Positions 1 to 5,548 of a DNA stretch of 9,818 bases are shown here, in pieces (position 1 is the stretch's first letter; each line of letters starts with the position of its first letter). The translations under genes and the position numbers were made by a program. The DNA is taken from NCBI GenBank assembly GCA_021779415.1, contig JAJYAS010000078.1, forward strand, positions 1 through 9,818, written 5' to 3'. Origin of the DNA: Bacillota bacterium. GTDB lineage: Bacteria > Bacillota_B > Desulfitobacteriia > Desulfitobacteriales > Desulfitobacteriaceae. The notes beneath the pieces are model-generated. The model was not told the DNA's origin. It saw only the letters and a program-made list of their open reading frames with translations, and searched no databases.

Positions 1-200
1 CGCAAGTGCTTACACATTTCTATCCCGCTCATTCCCGGCAACATCCAGTCCAGTAGCACAAGGTCTGGCTTTTCCCTATCGATCAGCTCCATACCTTCGT
101 TGCCATTGACCGCCGTAAGAACACTAAATCCTTCCCGCGAGAGGTAATCTCTAACGAGAGTTAGAATTTCCGGTTCATCATCGACTAAGATGATTTTCAT
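1..200 (-). CDS. Response regulator, receiver domain (partial, N-terminal 66 residues)
   Basis: This is the start of a two-component response regulator that runs off the left edge. The visible 66 residues form the first part of a CheY-like receiver: beta-1 with the acidic pair Asp7-Asp8 in LVDDEPE, helix 1, then the phospho-acceptor Asp51 in LVLLDWMLPGMSG. This Asp-x-x-(L/M)-P-G-x-(S/D)-G arrangement is typical of OmpR/PhoB-like regulators, but the output domain lies outside the window, so the subclass is only a guess. The ATG at 198-200 is preceded by a purine-rich AGAAGGG site about 8 bases away. A sensor kinase is probably farther left, but nothing here shows it. The receiver assignment is firm; the signal and targets are unknown. 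Confidence 0.93.
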   Translation of the reverse strand, partial: MKIILVDDEPEILTLVRDYLSREGFSVLTAVNGNEGMELIDREKPDLVLLDWMLPGMSGIEMCKHL

Positions 201-229
201 CGTCTTCTATCCCTTCTTTTTTAATTTCA

Positions 230-259
230 TTTTTAACTGATTTCACTGCAGAAAGTCAA
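230..259 (-). promoter_or_regulatory. Candidate sigma-A promoter for the response regulator
   Basis: On the minus strand TTGACT (254-259) is followed after 18 bases by TAAAAA (230-235). The -35 matches TTGACA at five of six positions; the -10 is poor (four of six). The predicted transcript would start about 20-25 bases before the ATG, which leaves room for the ribosome site. The rest of 260-430 is AT-rich and shows no gene. Confidence 0.3.
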
Positions 260-430
260 AAAACCTACAAACTGAATTTCGAATCATTATTTTTTCCCGT
301 ATTTACAGCGTTTCTTCTTGTAGGTATAAAAAAATGCGGGATTTTAGGTTTATAATTTAGTATATCGCTTACGTTTGAGATGCATTTGGGAAAATTCTCA
401 AGATTTTATGGAGATTACATAAAAATAACA

Positions 431-458
431 CCCTCACTTAAGATATCCTAAGTGGGGG
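431..458. terminator. Hairpin terminator after the MarR-type gene
   Basis: CCCTCACTTA (431-440) pairs with TAAGTGGGGG (449-458) around an 8-base loop, with one G-T pair. It starts 9 bases after the stop codon of the minus-strand regulator gene. Minus-strand transcription leaves the stem into GTGTTATTTTTA, and plus-strand transcription leaves into CATTTTAATTA, so it could work in both directions. Confidence 0.75.
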
Positions 459-466
459 CATTTTAA

Positions 467-904
467 TTATTTGATCTCCATTCTCTGGGCTAGCAGTTCC
501 AAACTACGTAACAATTTCTCGTATTCATCCGTTGTATACTCCTTAAGAACCTCGCCAACAAAGTTTTGCCGTTCTGCAATCACCGCGTCAAGGGCTTCCG
601 TCCCTCTCGGCAACAAGTGCAGTCTCACCAGCCTCCGGTCTTTGTCATCTCGAATTCGTTGGACTAACCCTACACGTTCCATTCGATCTGCCAGATCCGT
701 CGCCGTACTGCACGCGGTAAAAAGGTGTTTGCTTAACTCCCCCATCGTCATGGGGCCAAACTCTCGAATGCTTAAGAGTGCACTGAATTGAAGTGCAGAA
801 ATCTCCATGCCATTAAGAATCGATCGACCACGCTTGAACAAGATAGTATTGGCGCGCCTTAAGGTCTCCTCCAACTGCTTTGTAAGTTCTTCGGTTGGTG
901 GCAT
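467..904 (-). CDS. MarR-family transcriptional regulator
   Basis: A 145-residue protein with the size and layout of MarR regulators, which bind DNA as dimers and usually repress an efflux, stress or catabolic gene until a ligand or oxidant releases them. The N-terminal dimer helix is about residues 5-30. The winged helix-turn-helix is about 37-98: MTMGELSKHL is the first HTH helix, the recognition helix covers 64-80, and the wing carries the family's D-x-R-R signature (RDDKDRRLVRL, 85-95). The C-terminal helices (103-140) close the dimer. The ATG at 902-904 has a strong AGGAGG site 7 bases upstream. It is a single-gene unit with its own terminator, and no obvious target lies beside it, so it may regulate itself or distant genes. 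A cysteine (C65) sits at the start of the recognition helix. Confidence 0.93.
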   Translation of the reverse strand: MPPTEELTKQLEETLRRANTILFKRGRSILNGMEISALQFSALLSIREFGPMTMGELSKHLFTACSTATDLADRMERVGLVQRIRDDKDRRLVRLHLLPRGTEALDAVIAERQNFVGEVLKEYTTDEYEKLLRSLELLAQRMEIK

Positions 905-939
905 CTTGGAGCCTCCTTCCTTATTTTCTCTGTAGATCT

Positions 940-961
940 ATTTTAGCATAAAAGTGTACAC
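940..961 (-). promoter_or_regulatory. Extended -10 promoter with adjacent GTGTACAC palindrome, MarR-type gene
   Basis: The minus strand reads TGCTAAAAT (940-948), an extended -10 motif about 35 bases upstream of the start codon. The perfect 8-bp palindrome GTGTACAC (954-961) lies between the -10 and the -35 position, where a repressor would block RNA polymerase. No good -35 box is visible, which fits an extended -10 promoter. Autoregulation is an inference. Confidence 0.4.
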
Positions 962-976
962 GCTGCATTGCATTAA

Positions 977-1013
977 AAAGCTCAACGGCCAGGTATACTG
1001 ACTGTTGAGCTTT
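977..1013 (-). terminator. Rho-independent terminator after the GerMN lipoprotein gene
   Basis: AAAGCTCAAC (1004-1013 read on the minus strand) pairs with GTTGAGCTTT (977-986), a perfect 10-bp stem around a 17-base loop that can itself fold a little. Minus-strand transcription leaves the stem into a T-run (GCTTTTTAATG). It lies about 60 bases after the stop at 1072. Confidence 0.8.
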
Positions 1014-1071
1014 ACTTGTGACACGGTTGCCTTGGCAACAAACGAATAGGGCAAAAGAACTAACGCGCGAT

Positions 1072-1839
1072 TCACGTTGAACTTGGCGGGTAATTGAAGA
1101 GGTTAATGGAACTTGGGGAATCCGGAAGCGCAGTACTGCTATTTCCTGTTCCTGTGTTGCCATTTCCTGTACTACTTCCTGTACTACTTCCTGTGCCCGA
1201 ACTTGGGAAGATTGGGTTGGTGGCGGCGGCCCCTTTAATCAAACTTGCCTTATTTACCAACTTTGTAGCATCAAGCGTGCCATACTTGGTCAGGGTTTTT
1301 CCCTCGATCCGGATTTGAACTTGCTTAATCGTGGGAAACTGGGTCAATGTATTGACAAGCCCATACAGAGCGACTTCGGGCGAAACCTTGGAGTTGGGTT
1401 GCAGAAAGTCTTTACTTAAATCTACAATGGCCACATTATCTTTAATGGCAATACCCAAGAGCACTGTCGCCGTAGAAACAGGGGCCTGAGCGGTCGTCCC
1501 TTTAACAACTGCGGGACCTTTTAACCACTGAGTCACTGTTTCTCTGGCCAAACTCACCGTTTTCGGCAACATGCGTTCTTCTTTTATGAGGTACTTTCCT
1601 GTTGAATCCGCAAAGTACAGTGCAATCGCCATGGAATCCCCCGTAGTTGCCGGTGTTTCTCCGATTGACCCTGATGTCGCCGCGGGAAGAGCAGCTTTAT
1701 CTCCACCGATAAAATTACTCAATGAACTCCCGGTTCCATCTTTGTTAACTAAGGTCTCGAGTGTCCCACAACCCGCGAGAAACATCAGACTGATCAGTAC
1801 AACTCCCATCAATAAGCCACTCTGAATTAGCCTTTTCAT
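1072..1839 (-). CDS. GerMN-domain lipoprotein
   Basis: A 255-residue exported lipoprotein. Residues 1-23 are a signal peptide ending in the lipobox LAGC, so Cys24 should be lipidated and the protein held on the outer face of the membrane. A short Ser/Gly/Thr linker leads to a GerMN domain at about 70-192 (start MAIALYFADSTGKYLI; core VAIVDLSKDF; end IEGKTLTKYG). This domain is found in GerM, which in Bacillus subtilis acts in sporulation and germination, and in other envelope lipoproteins. The C-terminus (about 205-255) is a low-complexity Ser/Gly/Thr/Asn tail with tandem GSST units. B. subtilis GerM has two GerMN copies; this protein has one. The ATG at 1837-1839 has a G-rich ribosome site (GAGGGGG). 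It is a single-gene unit between two terminators. The sporulation role is an inference; the domain call is firm. Confidence 0.88.
   Translation of the reverse strand: MKRLIQSGLLMGVVLISLMFLAGCGTLETLVNKDGTGSSLSNFIGGDKAALPAATSGSIGETPATTGDSMAIALYFADSTGKYLIKEERMLPKTVSLARETVTQWLKGPAVVKGTTAQAPVSTATVLLGIAIKDNVAIVDLSKDFLQPNSKVSPEVALYGLVNTLTQFPTIKQVQIRIEGKTLTKYGTLDATKLVNKASLIKGAAATNPIFPSSGTGSSTGSSTGNGNTGTGNSSTALPDSPSSINLFNYPPSST
1164..1194 (+). repeat. 12-bp tandem repeat in the GerMN lipoprotein tail
   Basis: TTCCTGTACTAC occurs twice in tandem (1164-1175, 1176-1187) and is followed by a partial third copy (1188-1194). On the coding strand it encodes repeated Gly-Ser-Ser-Thr units in the C-terminal linker. 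The unit length is a multiple of three, so copy changes would alter tail length without shifting the frame. Confidence 0.8.
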
Positions 1840-1875
1840 ATTTTTTGCCCCCTCTCAGACATATGTTCAACTCTC

Positions 1876-1903
1876 TATGTATATCCTCACTCTAAACCTA
1901 TGC
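1876..1903 (-). promoter_or_regulatory. Possible sigma-E-like (sporulation) promoter of the GerMN gene
   Basis: On the minus strand GCATAGG (1897-1903) is followed after 13 bases by TATACATA (1876-1883). This resembles the sporulation sigma-E consensus (ATA-centred -35, CATACA-type -10) better than sigma-A, for which no -35 box is visible. The -10 ends 37 bases before the start codon. Short motifs like this occur by chance, so this is a lead only. Confidence 0.3.
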
Positions 1904-1933
1904 TTTGTCCCTCAGAATAGTACAAAATATTAA

Positions 1934-1983
1934 AGACCTTAGACAAGGAAGAACCGCACATGATCCTTTCCTGTCTAAGGTCT
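1934..1983 (-). terminator. Long hairpin terminator after the lipoprotein/coiled-coil unit
   Basis: A 16-17-bp stem with one bulge pairs 1934-1950 with 1968-1983 (core AGACCTTAGAC / GTCTAAGGTCT). Read on the minus strand it is followed by TTTAATATTTTG. It lies 36 bases after the stop of the coiled-coil gene and closes that two-gene transcript. Confidence 0.82.
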
Positions 1984-2019
1984 ATTTCTTTCATAAACTT
2001 GGGTATTTAGGGGTTTGGC

Positions 2020-2670
2020 TTAGGTTGTTGGGACACTTTGCGTGGCAGGGGTCGATGCAGCGGGTGCAGTCGAAGCAGATAAATCCCCGCTAACTTTCTG
2101 TAAATCTGCAAGAAGCTTCTGGTATACTGCAATCCTATTTTGAATATCCGTTTGAATCTTCGTCAGATCTGCTGCAACAGCCGTGGTATTATTGGCTTTA
2201 TTGTCCGTTTTCAGTTGTACCCAATCGGCTTTGGCCGTTTGGGCTGCTTGCTGGGCACTGGCAATATCATCTTGCAAGGGGGATACCATGTCCGTTAGGG
2301 CATTCAATAAAGCATTGTAATTCTTGGCTTGACGATCGGTCTTGAATTGTCCTTGGATCGTCTTTCTTAAAGCCTGAATTTGGTCATGCAATTGCTTATC
2401 TTGTGCTTGAAGTTGACGAATCGGCGCTAAATTCTGCTGAAACTGCTCAGACTTCTGAAGATTTAAGATTTGGTTTTGAAGTTTTTGTTTCCTCGCTGCC
2501 GCTTTATCCGCCGGGGAAGCAGTCGATGAGGTTCCCGTCGGTGCCGTTTGAACCTGTCCGCTGGTAGGAATGGCAGCAGGAGCGGTGTCATCCGCCAGAG
2601 CTGGAAGAGAATACCCTAAGATGGATGAAGCCACAAGTGCTGAAGCCAATACTTTACTCATTTTACGCAT
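2020..2670 (-). CDS. Secreted coiled-coil protein of unknown function
   Basis: A 216-residue exported protein that I do not recognise. Residues 1-26 are a Sec signal peptide (basic MRKMSK, hydrophobic core, likely cleavage after ALA26). A disordered Ala/Pro/Thr/Ser linker (27-55) comes next. Residues 57-196 are rich in Gln, Lys, Leu and Ala and should form long helices or coiled coils; the tail is Ala/Pro/Thr/Ser-rich. No catalytic motif or cysteine is visible. The frame can extend to a TTG at 2677-2679, but that codon is only one base from the AAGGAG site (2681-2686); the ATG at 2668-2670 has a 10-base spacing and was chosen. It lies 39 bases downstream of a small lipoprotein gene, and the pair is probably one operon. 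A periplasm-like chaperone, adhesin or cell-wall role is possible; none is shown. Confidence 0.8.
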   Translation of the reverse strand: MRKMSKVLASALVASSILGYSLPALADDTAPAAIPTSGQVQTAPTGTSSTASPADKAAARKQKLQNQILNLQKSEQFQQNLAPIRQLQAQDKQLHDQIQALRKTIQGQFKTDRQAKNYNALLNALTDMVSPLQDDIASAQQAAQTAKADWVQLKTDNKANNTTAVAADLTKIQTDIQNRIAVYQKLLADLQKVSGDLSASTAPAASTPATQSVPTT

Positions 2671-2709
2671 ATCAATCAATCTCCTTCACTTTTACAAACT
2701 TAAAACAAT

Positions 2710-3009
2710 TTAAAGACTACCTAAACTTTTATCAAGAGCATTCAAGGATTTATCCAAATTCTTAAGATTTTTATTAATTTGAGTTTCAACTTGTCGCTGC
2801 CCAGCAGTGGATTTTATATCAATAGACTTAGTTTGCTGTTGGGATGTCATGAGATTGGGATCTGTTTGACTTTGGCTAGCAACAGCCGTGGTGGCGGGTG
2901 CTCCTGTGTTTGCATTGGCAGAGGATTTTGCTCCACAACCCGTTAATCCCAGAAGGGATCCCACAATAACTAACGCTATCGAGATCGATTTTAGGTGCGC
3001 TCGTTTCAC
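2710..3009 (-). CDS. Small lipoprotein with amphipathic C-terminal helix
   Basis: A 99-residue lipoprotein of unknown function. The signal peptide (1-24) ends in the lipobox LTGC, so Cys25 is the likely lipid anchor. An Ala/Thr/Ser/Gln linker (26-60) leads to a C-terminal segment with a seven-residue repeat, LDKSLNA-LDKSLGS (85-98), whose leucines line up as in a coiled coil. The start is GTG (3007-3009) with a very strong AAAGGAGG site 9 bases upstream. Directly downstream is the secreted coiled-coil gene at 2020-2670. The shared exported nature, Thr/Ala linkers and helical C-termini suggest the two products could interact at the cell surface, which is inference only. Confidence 0.82.
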   Translation of the reverse strand: MKRAHLKSISIALVIVGSLLGLTGCGAKSSANANTGAPATTAVASQSQTDPNLMTSQQQTKSIDIKSTAGQRQVETQINKNLKNLDKSLNALDKSLGSL

Positions 3010-3086
3010 TCCACTATGCCTCCTTTCAAATGTACTGATCGTTTACAAGGCCTAGTTTAAGGGACGAAACTGAGAATTCGCTGAGT

Positions 3087-3114
3087 ATTATAGAAGGTTG
3101 GGAAAAATATTTTT
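3087..3114 (-). promoter_or_regulatory. Divergent promoter region with TATAAT and an AT palindrome
   Basis: On the minus strand a perfect TATAAT (3087-3092) lies about 78 bases upstream of the small lipoprotein start. A good -35 box is not visible. The perfect palindrome AAAAATATTTTT (3103-3114) sits in the spacer/-35 area. On the plus strand TTGTAT (3114-3119) followed after 17 bases by CATAAA (3137-3142) is a weak candidate promoter for the ZIP gene, so the palindrome may lie between two opposing promoters. Confidence 0.4.
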
Positions 3115-3180
3115 TGTATAAAGCGAAACTTCTAACCATAAACATGGTATCGGTTAAGTGTTTAAAGAAAGGAGCTCCCC

Positions 3181-3921
3181 ATGCACGACATGTTCGAGAT
3201 CATCTGGATTAGTACGATAGCCGGATTAGCCACAACGCTTGGCAGCCTACTTGTCCTCCTGTTTGGTAAACCACAAGAACGAGTCCTTGCTTCCCTCATA
3301 GCGGGAGCCGGCGGGGTGATGCTGGCGGTCGTAAGCGTCGATCTTCTTCCGAATGCCTGGAAGATCGGGCCGCCACTTCAAGTGGGAGTTGGGTTTGCCC
3401 TCGGTCTTCTCTTCATGTTCCTTGCCGACAAACGTCTCAAGGTCTCCACGAACACACTCCCCCTATCCCGTCGCCAACGTCTAAAAAGGACCGGACTCCT
3501 CGTCGCGACCGGGATCGCCTTACATGACATACCTGAGGGCATGGCTATTGCCATTAGTCAAGAAGCCGCTCCCGGGCTCGGTATCCTTATTGCCCTAGCC
3601 ATTACGTTTCACAATCTTCCCGAAGGAATGGCCACAGCGGCTCCGTTAAAAATGGCTCGAATCCGCTGGTGGAAGATCCTTTTACTTAACGTCGGAATCG
3701 CTATTTTTACCCCCCTCGGTGCCTTACTCGGACTTTTCGCCCTCGAAGGCGTGCAAAACTCCCTCGCCTTCTTTCTGGCCTTTGCCGCAGGGGCAATGAT
3801 CTATCTCGTCTTTGCAGAGCTTATCCCGCTCTCCCGTGAACGGCATCCGCATTACGCCTTGCTCGGGGGAACCGTCGGCTTTATCCTCTTTGCGTTCATC
3901 AGTCTTCTGCTCCCTGCATAA
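3181..3921 (+). CDS. ZIP-family divalent metal transporter
   Basis: A 246-residue integral membrane protein of the ZIP (ZRT/IRT-like) family, which moves Zn2+ and often Fe2+ or Mn2+ into the cytoplasm. Both metal-site helices carry the family signatures: HDIPEG at 115-120 and HNLPEG at 144-149, giving the His/Glu ligands of the central binuclear site. Seven or eight hydrophobic segments fit the usual eight-helix fold. The loop between the third and fourth helices (about 83-104) is basic (KRLK, RRQRLKR) rather than His-rich. The ATG at 3181 has AAAGGAG six bases upstream. It is transcribed alone, divergent from the small lipoprotein gene, and ends at a hairpin. Its base composition looks GC-richer than the flanking genes. 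Substrate specificity cannot be read from the sequence, and no clear Zur, Fur or MntR box was seen upstream. Confidence 0.92.
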   Translation: MHDMFEIIWISTIAGLATTLGSLLVLLFGKPQERVLASLIAGAGGVMLAVVSVDLLPNAWKIGPPLQVGVGFALGLLFMFLADKRLKVSTNTLPLSRRQRLKRTGLLVATGIALHDIPEGMAIAISQEAAPGLGILIALAITFHNLPEGMATAAPLKMARIRWWKILLLNVGIAIFTPLGALLGLFALEGVQNSLAFFLAFAAGAMIYLVFAELIPLSRERHPHYALLGGTVGFILFAFISLLLPA

Positions 3922-3949
3922 ACTACAGAAGAAACCCTTAACCTTGCAA

Positions 3950-3977
3950 AGGGGATACCGAAGTTTCGGTATCCCCT
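3950..3977. terminator. Perfect hairpin between convergent ZIP and SGNH-like genes
   Basis: AGGGGATACCGA (3950-3961) pairs perfectly with TCGGTATCCCCT (3966-3977) around a 4-base loop. It lies between two genes that end facing each other, so it can serve both. The T-runs on either side are poor, so termination may rely on the very stable stem. Confidence 0.78.
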
Positions 3978-4009
3978 AATCTCTGTGATCAAGTTTCTCT
4001 GGCACGACT

Positions 4010-4714
4010 CTATTTAAGTACTCGCGCCGCATAATCCCCCATGGTTAAATACCCTTTAGCATTTGGATACTTTCCATCTCCGGATAACCCGCTTAAATAG
4101 TTCCCATCTGCATCAAACAACACCGAAGAAAAATCTAGGGTCAGGATAGCTTCCTTCTTGGCATAACCTACCTCCCAATCCCTAGTTTGTTTAATGTTTT
4201 GTTGTGCTCCAGGATACCCGATAGGCAAAGCCAGCACTGGAACAATGTGATTCGATTTCGCCTTTTCGACCATCGCCTCGATATTGGTTTGAACTTCTTT
4301 AAGAGCTACCCCCTGTATCCCATCTCCGATTCCTGCAAAGATAATGACCCGACCAGGTTTCTCAGTCACCACATCCGCGTCGAAGCGAGACAACAGGTCT
4401 TTGGACGTCTGCCTAACTTTCCCCTTATTGACCACAGGGACTTGGAGAACGTCCGCCATGCGCTGAGTCCAAGAATGCGTGGGGTCCAAGGGATAGCCTA
4501 GGGTAAAGGAATCTCCTAAGGCAACAATCTTCGGGCTGCTCAACGGTTGGGTTGGGTTAGAGGACTCAGACGTCCCTGGAGTCGTCCCCCCAGTTCCTGT
4601 CTCAGGTACTTTTCCACCTTGCCCCCATAACCCCAGAAAACCAGCGATAAGTACAATAAAAGCAAGTGCAGAAGCCACTTGAATCAAACGAATTAGCAAT
4701 CGATACGTACGCAT
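4010..4714 (-). CDS. Membrane-anchored SGNH/GDSL-hydrolase-like protein with altered catalytic residues
   Basis: A 234-residue protein with an N-terminal hydrophobic helix (about 5-27, an uncleaved signal or membrane anchor), a Gly/Thr/Ser/Pro linker (30-60) and an SGNH-type esterase/lipase domain. Block I is intact: GDSFTLGY, nucleophile Ser69. Block II keeps a glycine (NKGKVRQTS). Block III reads GIGDG (128-132), with Gly130 where the family has Asn. Block V reads DGKYPNAKGY (213-222), so Tyr216 replaces the catalytic His of the usual D-x-x-H-P. Two of the four name-giving residues are thus changed, and the protein may be inactive or use another mechanism. An upstream ATG (4732) lies inside a TATAAT sequence with no ribosome site; the ATG at 4712-4714 has AAAGGGGGG upstream and was chosen. 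It is a single-gene unit; the domain faces outward. Confidence 0.85.
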   Translation of the reverse strand: MRTYRLLIRLIQVASALAFIVLIAGFLGLWGQGGKVPETGTGGTTPGTSESSNPTQPLSSPKIVALGDSFTLGYPLDPTHSWTQRMADVLQVPVVNKGKVRQTSKDLLSRFDADVVTEKPGRVIIFAGIGDGIQGVALKEVQTNIEAMVEKAKSNHIVPVLALPIGYPGAQQNIKQTRDWEVGYAKKEAILTLDFSSVLFDADGNYLSGLSGDGKYPNAKGYLTMGDYAARVLK

Positions 4715-4730
4715 AAGAATCCCCCCTTTC

Positions 4731-4736
4731 ATTATA
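4731..4736 (-). promoter_or_regulatory. Candidate -10 box of the SGNH-like gene
   Basis: A perfect TATAAT on the minus strand lies 17 bases upstream of the chosen ATG and overlaps the discarded upstream ATG. A convincing -35 box is missing; a second possible extended -10 (TGTAGAAT) lies about 10 bases further upstream. Either gives a very short leader. Confidence 0.3.
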
Positions 4737-4844
4737 TAAATATTCTACACCCTTCACGACTTTCCTTCTTCATACGCTGACCATATCATACACCAGTACG
4801 CCCTTTAGAGCATAATTTGTATAAGGAAAAAAGGAGGTCACTTT

Positions 4845-5330
4845 ATGAGTTACATTGACAAGGCTCGCGAATTGGGAGAAGCCCTGTCCCAAACCCTCGA
4901 AATTCAAGCCTTAAAAGCAGCTGAAACAGCCATTATGGCCGATCCCCTGAGCCAAGAGGCCTTTAGCCAATACCAAGAAAAAGAACGCGGACTTGTAACC
5001 ACTCAAATGCTCAGTAAAGTTATACCAGAGAAAGAATCCTTAGCACTTCTCGATCTAAAAATCCGTCTTATGAGTAAATATCCCCTGATCAAAGCCTACT
5101 TTGTGGAACAGCAAAAGTACGAGAAACTGATGGCCATGGTGAATCTAACTCTCACCACCTCAATGCATGGCATGCCCTCAGCCAAAGACCTTCCCATTCC
5201 GGAAGAGTTAAAAGGCATGGCCCAACAAATCCTGGATAAAATAGGGGGCGCAGGTGGCATGGAAAAAATGCAAATCTCGCCAGAAATGTTGAAAGGCCTT
5301 AAACTACCACTCGGTATTACTCAGAAATAG
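4845..5330 (+). CDS. YlbF/YmcA-family regulator
   Basis: A 161-residue, largely helical cytoplasmic protein of the YlbF/YmcA (Com_YlbF) family. In Bacillus subtilis YlbF, YmcA and YaaT form a complex that affects RNase Y-dependent mRNA processing, competence, biofilm formation and sporulation. The family pattern is visible in the N-terminal helix (SYIDKARELGEAL), the segment around 28-55 (AETAIMADPLSQEAFSQYQ) and the third helix (about 78-106, PLIKAYFVEQQKYEKLMAMV). The C-terminal part (about 107-161) contains a Gly-rich turn (GGAGG) and a Met-rich stretch. The ATG at 4845 has AAGGAGG seven bases upstream. No partner gene lies in the window. No terminator was found before the next gene 73 bases downstream, so it may be cotranscribed with the unknown cassette there. 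The family call is good; its role here is inferred from relatives. Confidence 0.85.
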   Translation: MSYIDKARELGEALSQTLEIQALKAAETAIMADPLSQEAFSQYQEKERGLVTTQMLSKVIPEKESLALLDLKIRLMSKYPLIKAYFVEQQKYEKLMAMVNLTLTTSMHGMPSAKDLPIPEELKGMAQQILDKIGGAGGMEKMQISPEMLKGLKLPLGITQK

Positions 5331-5403
5331 CAGTGAAAGCATAGAATTTCGCTTAGAAAAATTGGAGTCTTGAGAGCAACTAAGAAAGAAGGGTAAATAA
5401 GTC

Positions 5404-5526
5404 GTGCGACTCGACGGTTATCACGGCCCCCATTTCATAAACGACATCACTCATCCTATGACTCTCATCGCCTTCCTGCTTGTCATCCTAATAGGGGGAT
5501 GGGTAACGCTTCGCACGTGGTTTTGA
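5404..5526 (+). CDS. Small 40-residue single-helix membrane peptide (hypothetical)
   Basis: A short reading frame of 40 codons starting with GTG, with a purine-rich AGAAGGG ribosome site ending 10 bases upstream and an in-frame stop two codons before the start. Residues 2-18 are polar and rich in His, Asp and Gly (RLDGYHGPHFINDITHP); residues 19-34 form one hydrophobic helix, and the end is basic/aromatic (LRTWF). It could be a small membrane peptide of the kind often made during sporulation or stress, though it has no recognisable family motif. It lies 73 bases after the YlbF-family gene and 22 bases before the next gene, all on the same strand, which supports it being real. Short length keeps confidence moderate. 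Confidence 0.55.
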   Translation: MRLDGYHGPHFINDITHPMTLIAFLLVILIGGWVTLRTWF

Positions 5527-5548
5527 AGGATAAGAAAGGAGGAACGCC

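Noticed and set aside
201..430. Possible small gene or regulatory RNA in the AT-rich gap
   Set aside because: No frame with a ribosome site and no stable hairpin was found apart from the terminator at 431-458.
471..791. Plus-strand reading frame of 106 codons
   Set aside because: It lies fully opposite the MarR-type gene, lacks a ribosome site and has no family pattern.
921..1163. Minus-strand reading frame of 80 codons overlapping the GerMN gene end
   Set aside because: It crosses the hairpin terminator and the promoter of the regulator gene and has no ribosome site.
4715..4732. N-terminal extension of the SGNH-like protein to the ATG at 4732
   Set aside because: The added codons are the ribosome site itself, and the ATG lies in a probable -10 box.
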